Source: Mesorhizobium erdmanii USDA 3471 (lineage in GTDB: Bacteria; Pseudomonadota; Alphaproteobacteria; Rhizobiales; Rhizobiaceae). From it: a stretch of 64,000 nt of DNA. The position numbers and the translations under genes were made by a program. Shown in pieces: positions 8,867 to 16,271 of the stretch. The stretch's first letter is position 1; every line of letters starts with the position of its first letter. Where the stretch lies: assembly GCF_000472705.1 (NCBI RefSeq), contig NZ_KI421455.1, forward strand, positions 186,001 to 250,000, read 5' to 3'. Below the pieces are notes generated by a model. The model was not told where the DNA came from. It searched no databases and saw nothing but the letters and a program-made list of their open reading frames with translations.

Positions 8867-9150
8867 GCTTCCTTGAAAGCTTCGAGACCGGTTCCGGTCA
8901 TCCTGGCCAGGAATTCGATGACTTCGTAGTCAGCAGCACCTGCCCTGGCGAAGGGGTCGGCAGCCAGCCGGGCGTCGAGGATGTCGCGCGGGCATTGCGC
9001 GATGATGATGCCGCCGGTCCGCGGCTTCTTCGGCCCGGAAGCAACAAAGACGCCCTCCGCATAGCAGGCCTTCAGCCATTCGACATGCGCCGCCTGCAGT
9101 TGGTCGATCTCGGTCAATGGCACCTTGTAATTCAGCGAAACGACGAACAT
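8863..9150 (-). CDS. YciI-like (YCII-related) protein
   Basis: This 95-residue ferredoxin-like-fold protein of the YCII family begins MFVVSLNYKVPLTEID; the family histidine is in AAHVEWLKACYAEGVFVASGP and the C-terminus carries ADPFARAGAADYEVIEF. The start at 9150 is chosen because the family begins at MFVVSL; 20 further upstream codons overlap the neighbouring gene. It overlaps the HDOD gene by ATGA and follows pabC after 13 bases. YciI-like proteins are proposed small-molecule enzymes or dehydrochlorinase relatives; the role is unknown. Confidence 0.88.
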   Translation of the reverse strand: MFVVSLNYKVPLTEIDQLQAAHVEWLKACYAEGVFVASGPKKPRTGGIIIAQCPRDILDARLAADPFARAGAADYEVIEFLARMTGTGLEAFKEA

Positions 9151-9163
9151 GGCGTACTCCCGA

Positions 9164-9823
9164 TCACACCAGCCTTGCGGGAATGAGGCCGCGCAACGAA
9201 TTGCCGACAAAGAGCGCCTTGGCCGACTTCAGATCTTCGTAGCTATAGATCGCCTCCCGCGCCCGGCCTTCATCCAGAAGCTCGGCGCGCAATACGCCAG
9301 GCAGCAGGCCGCAGTCGAGACGGGGCGTTGCCAGCACGCCGTCGCCGAAATCGGCGAAGACATTGGTGATGGTGCCTTCGCAGATTTCGCCGCGCTCATT
9401 GGCCAGGATCACCTCGTCGGCCTGGGTGACGAGATATTCGGAACGGGCATGGGTGTAGAGTTGCCGCCGGCTGGTCTTGTGGCGCAGCAGCGTGTTGTGC
9501 GAATCGAGCCTCGTTCGCGCCAGCCGCAGCATCCAAACCTTGTCGGGGGCGAGCGGTTCGTAGGGTTGCGCCGAGGCGGTGGCTGCGCCGTCGCGCGCCA
9601 AAGCGAGCCGCGCGCGCATAGCGTTTCGGGAGCCGTCGATCGCGTCGCTCAGCACTTCGGCGATCCTTTGCGGGTCGCAGGCAAAGCCGAGTTCAGCCGC
9701 CGAGCTGTAAAGGCGTGCAAGGTGGCGATCGAAGCGCAGGAAGCCCGGACCGGGCTCCCAGCGCATGGTCTCGATCAGCTCGAAACTAGTGTCGTGATTT
9801 CGAAGTTCGTCTGAATTTGACAT
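9164..9823 (-). CDS. pabC: Aminotransferase class IV, probable 4-amino-4-deoxychorismate lyase
   Basis: This 219-residue fold-type IV PLP enzyme probably releases pyruvate from aminodeoxychorismate to give p-aminobenzoate. Visible signs are the PLP lysine in LLRHKTSRR (K116), ANERGEICEGTITNVF and LDCGLLPGVLRAELL. It lies directly behind pabB, which fits PabC better than a branched-chain aminotransferase. An ATG at 9859 is possible, but 9823 is closer to family length. Residues 5-13 (ELRNHDTS) are encoded by one arm of a palindromic repeat that covers 9785-9862, so the extreme N-terminus is repeat-derived. Confidence 0.85.
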   Translation of the reverse strand: MSNSDELRNHDTSFELIETMRWEPGPGFLRFDRHLARLYSSAAELGFACDPQRIAEVLSDAIDGSRNAMRARLALARDGAATASAQPYEPLAPDKVWMLRLARTRLDSHNTLLRHKTSRRQLYTHARSEYLVTQADEVILANERGEICEGTITNVFADFGDGVLATPRLDCGLLPGVLRAELLDEGRAREAIYSYEDLKSAKALFVGNSLRGLIPARLV

Positions 9824-9862
9824 CACGCTCTCATCCAACTTCGAAATCAAGAACGACACTAG
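9785..9862. repeat. Palindromic repeat element, copy 1, overlapping pabC 5' end
   Basis: Arm 9785-9809 and inverted arm 9837-9862 share CTAGTGTCG and TGATTTCGAAGTT, with a 4-base insertion in the second arm and a 27-base loop. The pabC ATG lies in the loop and the left arm is coding. The unit (AGTGTC, two bases, GATT, two bases, GAA, one base, TTCG) is the same as in copy 2, so this is a dispersed extragenic palindrome type rather than a chance hairpin. Confidence 0.8.
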
Positions 9863-9875
9863 GACTCGTTAGTTT

Positions 9876-9954
9876 GCCAGTGTGCTTTCGATTCTGAAAT
9901 TCGCTTTGCCCCTTGTATCAAACGAATACGAATTTCAGAATCGGGACACTGGCG
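9876..9954. repeat. Palindromic repeat element, copy 2, containing the pabB stop
   Basis: Arm 9876-9903 (GCCAGTGTG, then CGATTCTGAAATTCG) pairs with inverted arm 9929-9954 (CGAATTTCAGAATCG, then ACACTGGCG). It sits 14 bases from copy 1. The pabB stop at 9935-9937 and its last six codons (PPVSRF) fall inside the right arm. Confidence 0.8.
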
Positions 9955-11083
9955 GCGTTCCCGTCGCGAAGCGGGCTTTGAGCAGACACTCCTGATACTC
10001 CTCCTCAGGTGTCGAATCGAAGACGATGCCGCCGCCGACATTGTAGACGGCCTCGCCACTGGCAAAGAGGGAGATGGTGCGGATCGCCACGGAAAAGCGC
10101 ATCGTGCCGCCGGGCGCGATCCAGCCTATGGCGCCGCAATAGACGTCGCGCGGCGTGCCTTCCAGATCGTGCAGGATCTCCATCGCGCGGATCTTGGGCG
10201 CGCCGGTGATCGAGCCACAAGGAAAGAGCGCTGCAAAGATCTGCCGGATCGACAGTCCCGGCAGCAGCTTCGCCCTGACGTCGCTCACCATCTGGTGGAC
10301 CGTCGGGTAGCTCTCGATGCGAAACAGTTCCGGCACCTCCAGCGTGCCGACCTCGCTGATCAACGAGATATCGTTGCGCAGGAGGTCGACGATCATCCGG
10401 TTCTCGGCCTGGTTCTTCTCGTCATTGCGCAGGAAGTTCTTCTGCCGCTCGTCCTCGTCCCTGGTCGCGCCGCGCGGGGCGGTGCCCTTCATCGGATGCG
10501 TCTCGATCATCCCCGCGGCATCGATCTCGAAGAACAGTTCGGGCGAGCGCGACAGTACGATGGGATCGCCAAGGGCGACCAGCGCGCCATATTTCACCGG
10601 CTGGCGTTCGGTCAGCGCATCGAAGGCGGCAAGCGGATCGCCCGACCATTGCGCCCGCACCGGAAAGGTCAGGTTACCCTGGTAGCAATCGCCCTGCCTG
10701 ATGTGCTGGTGCAGCCGCGAGAAGCGTTTCTCGTAGTCCTCGAACGACCAGTCTGCCCTTGCGTCGAAGATCGGGCCATTGGTCGCCGCTGCGTCGCGCG
10801 GCTGCACGGGCTCGTCGACCGGAGCATCGAAGACACCGAGACAGACCAGAGGAGCGCGGCGCCGACCCGGCAGCAAGGGAACGAGTTTCGGTTCCAGCAG
10901 ATAACCGGCCTCGTAGGAGAAATAGCCGGCCAGCCACTTGCCGGCGTCGTGGGCGGCCTGCGCTGCTTCCAATGCCGCAGGAAAGTCCTTTGCCGCATGC
11001 GCGACGATGATGTCGGCCGGCCGGTCGAAAACGAGCTGGCGCGCGCTTTCGTCGTTGCGGAAAATGGCGGCGGGCAGGGACAT
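9935..11083 (-). CDS. pabB: Aminodeoxychorismate synthase component I
   Basis: This 382-residue chorismate-binding enzyme aminates chorismate to 4-amino-4-deoxychorismate on the route to folate. The signature elements are HPMKGTAPRG, NLTFPVRAQW, IVDLLRNDISLIS, the C-terminal CGSITGAPKIRAMEIL and the YNVGGGIVFDSTPEEEY block. There is no glutaminase domain; a PabA/TrpG partner must be elsewhere. The start MSLPAAIF at 11083 is chosen because homology begins about there, but an ATG at 11137 is possible and neither has a strong RBS. The last six residues come from a palindromic repeat shared with the pabC junction. Confidence 0.92.
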   Translation of the reverse strand: MSLPAAIFRNDESARQLVFDRPADIIVAHAAKDFPAALEAAQAAHDAGKWLAGYFSYEAGYLLEPKLVPLLPGRRRAPLVCLGVFDAPVDEPVQPRDAAATNGPIFDARADWSFEDYEKRFSRLHQHIRQGDCYQGNLTFPVRAQWSGDPLAAFDALTERQPVKYGALVALGDPIVLSRSPELFFEIDAAGMIETHPMKGTAPRGATRDEDERQKNFLRNDEKNQAENRMIVDLLRNDISLISEVGTLEVPELFRIESYPTVHQMVSDVRAKLLPGLSIRQIFAALFPCGSITGAPKIRAMEILHDLEGTPRDVYCGAIGWIAPGGTMRFSVAIRTISLFASGEAVYNVGGGIVFDSTPEEEYQECLLKARFATGTPPVSRF

Positions 11084-11169
11084 GGGAACCGGGATCGATG
11101 AAGCCGTCGACCGCTCTATATGGGGGGCCGGCCGCATGCAATCGAGGGAACGGCACCTTGCCCCTCAAA

Positions 11170-11230
11170 GCCGACCTTTTGGGCCGACCTCTTGGGCTGA
11201 CTTTCCGGGCCAACCTTTGGGCCGACCTGC
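11170..11230. repeat. Imperfect 12-13-bp tandem repeat upstream of pabB
   Basis: About five units resembling GGGCCGACCTTTT lie head to tail between the HhH gene and pabB. They are in no supported gene. They lie close to the pabB promoter region and may be just a slippage-prone tract. Confidence 0.6.
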
Positions 11231-11300
11231 GCGGGCGCTGCCGGCAAAAACCAACTGGCGGACCTTCTGGCACCGCCAGCTTGATGATCTGCCCTTCCGC

Positions 11301-12050
11301 TCAGGTGTTGCTGGCGGTTCCGGCTGTCGGAAACTGCTTGGCGAATTCCTTCTCGTCGCCGGCGGCAAGCAGCTTGGCCTGGTCGATCCAGCGTTCGCGC
11401 GCGATGCGACCGTCGAAATTCATCACATCCTCGATCCGCTTGATGTCGGCTGCGGTCCACGCGGCGATCTGGGCGAAAGTGGTGACGCCTTGCGCCTTGA
11501 GCAGCTTCTCGTTGACCGGGCCGATGCCGATCAGCCGGCGCAGATTGTCGGGCTTGGCCGTTGCTGGCTTGGCCGCCGTCGGTTTGGCCGCCGGCGGCGC
11601 AGCCTTCTTGGCGGCTGCCGGCTTGGGCGCGGCCGAGCTCTTTGCCGCCGAGGTGGCGGAGGCCGCAGGTTTGCTCGCGGGTTTGGCGGCGGCGGCTTTC
11701 GCCGGCGCGGCCTTCGCGGCTGGTTTGGCAGGAGCAGGCTTGGCCGCTGCCGGAGCGGATTTGGCCGCGGCCGGCGTCGACATCAACGCTGCTGGCGGCT
11801 GGCTGGCGGCCTTTGCCGCGCCGGCTCCCGCATCGCGCAACTGGCGCTCGAGATCGGCGCGGGTCTTGCCGCATGCATTGAGTTCGCCGGTGAGGCGGTC
11901 GCTGTCGGCACGCAGCCTGTCGCGCTCGCCGCGGGTGCGGTCGAGGTCGCCGCGCAGGCTGTCGAGTTCGCCACGCAGGCGACCCCAGATGAACCAGCCG
12001 ACCAACACGCCTACCAGGAACGCCAGGACCACGTAGAAAAAAGTGCCCAT
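11301..12050 (-). CDS. Membrane-anchored helix-hairpin-helix protein
   Basis: The 249 residues start with one transmembrane helix (FFYVVLAFLVGVLVGWFIWG), followed by a short coiled coil rich in LRGDLDRTRGERDRLR. A long Ala/Lys/Pro-rich linker comes next, and the C-terminal 75 residues hold a helix-hairpin-helix module (DNLRRLIGIGPVNEKLLKAQGVTTFAQIAAW), as in predicted FEN1-like/ribosomal L21-type HhH proteins. The module may bind DNA or protein at the membrane; no nuclease motif is visible. GAGAGA lies just upstream of the ATG. The lysine-alanine repeats resemble histone H1-like tails. Confidence 0.85.
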   Translation of the reverse strand: MGTFFYVVLAFLVGVLVGWFIWGRLRGELDSLRGDLDRTRGERDRLRADSDRLTGELNACGKTRADLERQLRDAGAGAAKAASQPPAALMSTPAAAKSAPAAAKPAPAKPAAKAAPAKAAAAKPASKPAASATSAAKSSAAPKPAAAKKAAPPAAKPTAAKPATAKPDNLRRLIGIGPVNEKLLKAQGVTTFAQIAAWTAADIKRIEDVMNFDGRIARERWIDQAKLLAAGDEKEFAKQFPTAGTASNT

Positions 12051-12411
12051 TGTCTCTCTCCAGTCAGATCCGTCTGCCGTGGGTCATGACCTTCGGCGAT
12101 GGACTACTCGATGATGGTTCCGCTGATGGACGGAACTGCCGGCTTCGGTTCGAGCCGTCGGCGCTCGGCTTTGCTTGCCTATGGCCAACGACCGTTGTCG
12201 CGTTCGCCTGAGCGTCACGGCCGGCCGAGATTTTCCCTCGCCGATCCGCATGCGCTCCGGCTGAGCTTGCAGCGAAGGCTATCATAGGGCTTGTGGAAAG
12301 CTATGGGAAAAACTTCCGCCTAGAGTTGTTCTAGAACAAATATTTAGCGCAAGAATAGTTCGATCCCAACATGCATTCCGGCTAAACTGTTCTGTTCATG
12401 CGAGAGGTGTC
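12051..12411. other. 361-base gap: promoter region of the HhH gene with a 14-bp palindrome
   Basis: No credible gene is seen. The right half is notably AT-rich for this genome and holds a perfect palindrome, TTGTTCTAGAACAA, at 12326-12339. Both flanking genes are on the minus strand, so the gap is the upstream region of the HhH protein and the 3' side of pepF. The palindrome lacks the spacing of the alphaproteobacterial LexA box. Confidence 0.6.
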
Positions 12412-14250
12412 TCAGCTGTCGAGGGATTCCAGTTCGTCGATCAGGCCACTGATGACGCCGAGCCCGATCTGCCAGAAGGCGGGATCGGTGGCGTCGAGAC
12501 CGAAGGGCGCCAGCAGTTGCGAATGATGCTTGGTGCCGCCGGCGCGCAACATCTCGAAATACTTGTCCTGAAAACCGCGCTCGGCGTTCTGATAGACGGC
12601 GTAGAGCGAGTTCACCAGGCAGTCGCCGAACGCATAGGCGTAGACATAGAAGGGCGAGTGGATGAAGTGCGGGATGTAGGTCCAGAACACTTCGTAGCCG
12701 TCACGCAGCTTGATCGCGGGGCCGAGGCTTTCGGCCTGCACTTCCAGCCAGAACTGGCCGAGCCTGTCGGATGTCAGTTCGCCGTTGCGGCGCTCGGCAT
12801 GCACCTTGCGCTCGAATTCGTAGAAGGCGATCTGGCGCACGACCGTGTTGATCATGTCCTCGACCTTCTGGGCGAGCATGGCCTTGCGCTCGCGCCGGTC
12901 GGTCGTCTGCTCGAGCAGCGAACGGAAGGTCAGCATCTCGCCGAAGACGGACGCCGTCTCGGCCAGCGTCAGCGGCGTCGACGCCATCAGCGCGCCCTGG
13001 CCGGCGGCCAGCACCTGATGGACGCCGTGGCCGAGCTCGTGCGCCAGCGTCATCACGTCGCGCGGTTTGCCCATGTAATTGAGCAGCACATAGGGATGCG
13101 CCGACGGCACGGTCGGATGGGCGAACGCGCCCGGCGACTTGCCCGGGCGAACCGGGGCGTCGATCCACTTGCGGTCGAAGAAGGTGCGCGCGATCTCGGC
13201 CATCTCCGGCGAGAAGCGCTGATAGGCGGAGAGCACGGTGTTCCTGGCCTCGTCCCAGCCGATCACCGCCTGGGGGGTCTCGGGCAGCGGCGCATTGCGG
13301 TCCCAGTGGTTCATCACCTCCATGCCGAGCCACCGGGCCTTCATCGCGTAGTAGCGATGCGACAGGCGTGGATAGGCCTCCCGCACCGCGGTGGCCAGCG
13401 CATCGACCACGCCGCGCTCGACACGGTTGGCGAGATGGCGTGAATCGGCGATGTCCTCGAAGCCGCGCCAGCGGTCGGAAATTTCCTTGTCCTTGGCCAG
13501 AGTGTTGGTGATCAGGGTAAAGGTGCGCAAATTCTTGCGGAAGGTCGCGGCCAGCGCCTCGGAGGCGCGCCGTCGCACCTCGCCATCGGCATCCTGCAGG
13601 CGGTTGAGCGCCGGCTCCAGCGTCATGTCCTCGCCATCGACGTCGAAGCGAAGGTCAGTCATCGTCTCGTCGAACAGTCGGTTCCAGGCGCCACGTCCGG
13701 TGATCGACTTCTCGTGGAAAAGCTGCTCGACGCGGTCCTCGAGCTGGTAGGGCTTGTCCATGCGCAGGTCGAGGACCCAAGGCCGGTAGTGGCCGAAAGC
13801 CGGATCGGCGGCGAGGGCGCTTTCGATCGCGGCGTCATCGATCAGGTTCAGTTCGAGGGCGAAGAACAGCAGATGCGCGCTGGCATCGGTCATCTTCTCC
13901 TGGATGTCGCCATAGAGCTTGGCGCGCTGCGGATCGGCGGTGTTGCCGGCATAGACGAGGCCGGCATAGGAGACGATGCGGCCGATCAGTTCCTCAAGTG
14001 CCTCGTAGGCGACCAGCGCCTCGCCCAGTCGGCCGGCGCTGCCGCGCCCGGCCTCGGCGGCGAGCGTACCCTTCCAGCGAGTCTCGAAGGCGATTGCGTC
14101 GGCGGCGGCTTTGGCTATGTCACGCTTCAGTTCCGGGGCTTCCATGCCGGCATAGAGGTCGGCAAGGTTCCATTCCGGCAGATCGCCAAGCTCGGCCGCG
14201 CCCTGACCGGACGCCGGTGCCGCAAGCCGCCGACCAAACATCATGCGCAT
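12412..14250 (-). CDS. pepF: Oligoendopeptidase F family M3 metallopeptidase
   Basis: This 612-residue cytosolic zinc peptidase degrades oligopeptides. The zinc-binding HELGH is near residue 404 (DVMTLAHELGHGVHQ), with the third ligand in TLAETASVFGEML, and the C-terminal SPFYVYAYAFG block is typical of M3B. The ATG at 14250 has AGAAGG 8 bases upstream; a TTG two codons earlier sits too close to that RBS. It is divergent from the sigma-54 response regulator across about 170 bases. The gene appears complete and monocistronic. Confidence 0.94.
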   Translation of the reverse strand: MRMMFGRRLAAPASGQGAAELGDLPEWNLADLYAGMEAPELKRDIAKAAADAIAFETRWKGTLAAEAGRGSAGRLGEALVAYEALEELIGRIVSYAGLVYAGNTADPQRAKLYGDIQEKMTDASAHLLFFALELNLIDDAAIESALAADPAFGHYRPWVLDLRMDKPYQLEDRVEQLFHEKSITGRGAWNRLFDETMTDLRFDVDGEDMTLEPALNRLQDADGEVRRRASEALAATFRKNLRTFTLITNTLAKDKEISDRWRGFEDIADSRHLANRVERGVVDALATAVREAYPRLSHRYYAMKARWLGMEVMNHWDRNAPLPETPQAVIGWDEARNTVLSAYQRFSPEMAEIARTFFDRKWIDAPVRPGKSPGAFAHPTVPSAHPYVLLNYMGKPRDVMTLAHELGHGVHQVLAAGQGALMASTPLTLAETASVFGEMLTFRSLLEQTTDRRERKAMLAQKVEDMINTVVRQIAFYEFERKVHAERRNGELTSDRLGQFWLEVQAESLGPAIKLRDGYEVFWTYIPHFIHSPFYVYAYAFGDCLVNSLYAVYQNAERGFQDKYFEMLRAGGTKHHSQLLAPFGLDATDPAFWQIGLGVISGLIDELESLDS

Positions 14251-14422
14251 CGACAATACCTTCTGTGGATTATGGGGTCAGAATCAAGCAGCAGAATCAG
14301 GGGGAACAGGGAAGCCGGTCAAATCCTAAGGAATTCGTTCACCGGGTTTTTTGAAACCTTATTTAGAACCCTGTGCCAAGATGATCCATGGGGATTTCGG
14401 GCACGGGCAGTTCAAGACAGTC

Positions 14423-15940
14423 ATGACAGGTTCCATACTCATAGTCGATGACGATCCGGTGCAGCGCCGGCTTCTCGAGGCGGCGGTGACGCGGTTCGGC
14501 CACACGGCAATCGTCGTCGATAGCGGTGCCGCCGGCCTCGAAGTGCTCGATGGCCCTGGCGCCCGCGACATCTCGGTGGTGATCCTCGATCTGGTCATGC
14601 CCGGTCTTGACGGCATCGGCGTGCTGAAGGCGATGCGCGAACGTGACATCACCGTTCCGGTCATCGTGCAGACCGCGCAGGGTGGCATCGAAACCGTGGT
14701 TTCGGCAATGCGCCATGGTGCTTTCGATTTCGTCGTCAAACCGGCTTCGCCCGAAAGATTGCAGTCCTCGATCGCCAACGCGCTCAAGGTCGAAGCGGTC
14801 GAAGGCGAGGTCAAGCGCACATCGCGCAAGCGCGGCGGGCTTCTGACCTTCAAGGACATGATTACCCACAGTCCGGCCATGGACAGGGTGATACGCCTCG
14901 GACAGAAAGCGGCTGCCTCAAACATTCCCATCCTGATCGAAGGCGAATCCGGCGTCGGCAAGGAATTGGTGGCACGCGCCATCCAGGGCAGCGGCGACCG
15001 CCGCTCGAAACCCTTCGTCACCGTCAATTGTGGCGCCATTCCAGACAATCTGGTCGAATCGATCCTGTTCGGCCATGAGAAGGGCTCGTTCACCGGCGCC
15101 ACCGACAAGCACACCGGCAAGTTCGTCGAGGCACATTCGGGCACGCTGTTCCTCGACGAGATCGGCGACCTGCCGCTCGACGTGCAGGTCAAGCTGTTGC
15201 GGGCGGTGCAGGAGGGCGAGGTCGATCCGGTCGGCGGCCGCTCGACCGTCAAGGTCGACATAAGGCTGATTTCGGCGACGCACCGCAACCTCCTGCAGCA
15301 GGTCAAGGACGGCAAATTCCGCGAGGATCTGTTCTACCGCCTCAACGTCTACCCGATCTTCGTGCCGCCGCTGCGCGACCGTCGTGACGACATTGCGCAT
15401 CTGGTCACGCATTTCATGGAAAAGGTAGCGCCCGCCGACCCGCGCCACCGCCTGCAAGGCATTTCGGCCGCAGCCCTTGCCGTGCTGCAGGCCTATGATT
15501 GGCCCGGCAACATCAGGCAGTTGGAAAACGCCGTCTTCCGCGCCTCGGTGCTGTGTGGCGGCGACGTGCTCGATGTCGACGATTTTCCGCAGATTCGTGC
15601 GCAGGTGGAAGGCACCGTCAACCTCGAAACGGACGATGCGACACCACAGTTTTCATCGCCGCCTGGACCGCTCGACGAGGAGGTGCCGACGGCTGAGCCG
15701 GATCGGCCGGCCGTGCTTCAGCCCAGGTTCGGCACACTGCGGGCGCTCGACGAACGCGGCAATGTGCGGGCGCTGGCCGATGTCGAACTCGAGATGATCA
15801 AGCTCGCCATCGACCACTACAACGGCCAGATGAGCGAAGTCGCGCGCCGCCTCGGCATCGGCCGTTCGACGCTTTACCGTAAGCTCAAGGAATACGGCAT
15901 CGACCCGGAAACCGGACGCGTCGATCGCCTCGCGTCCTGA
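14423..15940 (+). CDS. Sigma-54-dependent response regulator
   Basis: This 505-residue NtrC-family activator has three parts. The receiver domain (1-120) has Asp56 in VVILDLVMPG. The AAA+ domain has Walker A GESGVGKE (about 174), Walker B LFLDEIGDLP and the sigma-54 contact loop GSFTGA (about 221), a variant of GAFTGA. A linker leads to the C-terminal Fis-type helix-turn-helix (MSEVARRLGIGRSTLYRKL). No histidine kinase is adjacent, so it is an orphan regulator here. The start MTGSILIVDDD is the usual receiver start; an ATG at 14381 would add 14 residues. Confidence 0.93.
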   Translation: MTGSILIVDDDPVQRRLLEAAVTRFGHTAIVVDSGAAGLEVLDGPGARDISVVILDLVMPGLDGIGVLKAMRERDITVPVIVQTAQGGIETVVSAMRHGAFDFVVKPASPERLQSSIANALKVEAVEGEVKRTSRKRGGLLTFKDMITHSPAMDRVIRLGQKAAASNIPILIEGESGVGKELVARAIQGSGDRRSKPFVTVNCGAIPDNLVESILFGHEKGSFTGATDKHTGKFVEAHSGTLFLDEIGDLPLDVQVKLLRAVQEGEVDPVGGRSTVKVDIRLISATHRNLLQQVKDGKFREDLFYRLNVYPIFVPPLRDRRDDIAHLVTHFMEKVAPADPRHRLQGISAAALAVLQAYDWPGNIRQLENAVFRASVLCGGDVLDVDDFPQIRAQVEGTVNLETDDATPQFSSPPGPLDEEVPTAEPDRPAVLQPRFGTLRALDERGNVRALADVELEMIKLAIDHYNGQMSEVARRLGIGRSTLYRKLKEYGIDPETGRVDRLAS

Positions 15941-16271
15941 ATCGGACGCAAGGCCCAGACCAGCCTGCAATGCCAGATTTGGCCCTGTATCGGCCGGTTC
16001 GGCTGAAATAGGGCGACGCTGTGGACATGCCTGTTCACGCATTAAGGCTAACGGTAACAGATCGTGTTCGGCCAAAACCGGAATCCTGATCTAAACCAGC
16101 GGTTTACCAAGAAATCTTGTGAACAATTTTTGACGGGATATCGCCATGGTGTTACCGCATTTCGGCTTCAATAAGCGATGATTAACCATTAGGATCGATA
16201 TTCGGATGTGAAAACCACACGTCCGTTTGGGCAAATCCGGGGACAAACGGCAGCCTGCAAGGCCTTTTGAT
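15941..16271. other. 331-base gap upstream of the DUF882 gene
   Basis: There is no supported gene. It is comparatively AT-rich near 16040-16220 and holds TTAACCAT at 16182-16189, matching the half-site bound by CtrA, about 85 bases upstream of the DUF882 start. It is therefore most likely the DUF882 promoter region. Confidence 0.55.
16182..16189 (+). promoter_or_regulatory. Candidate CtrA half-site
   Basis: TTAACCAT is the single-half CtrA motif known from Caulobacter and rhizobia. Its location upstream of a cell-envelope gene makes sense, but an 8-base match is weak evidence. Confidence 0.35.

Noticed and set aside
12326..12339. LexA/SOS box
   Set aside because: The palindrome lacks the GTTC-N7-GTTC (or GAAC-N7-GAAC) spacing used in alphaproteobacteria.
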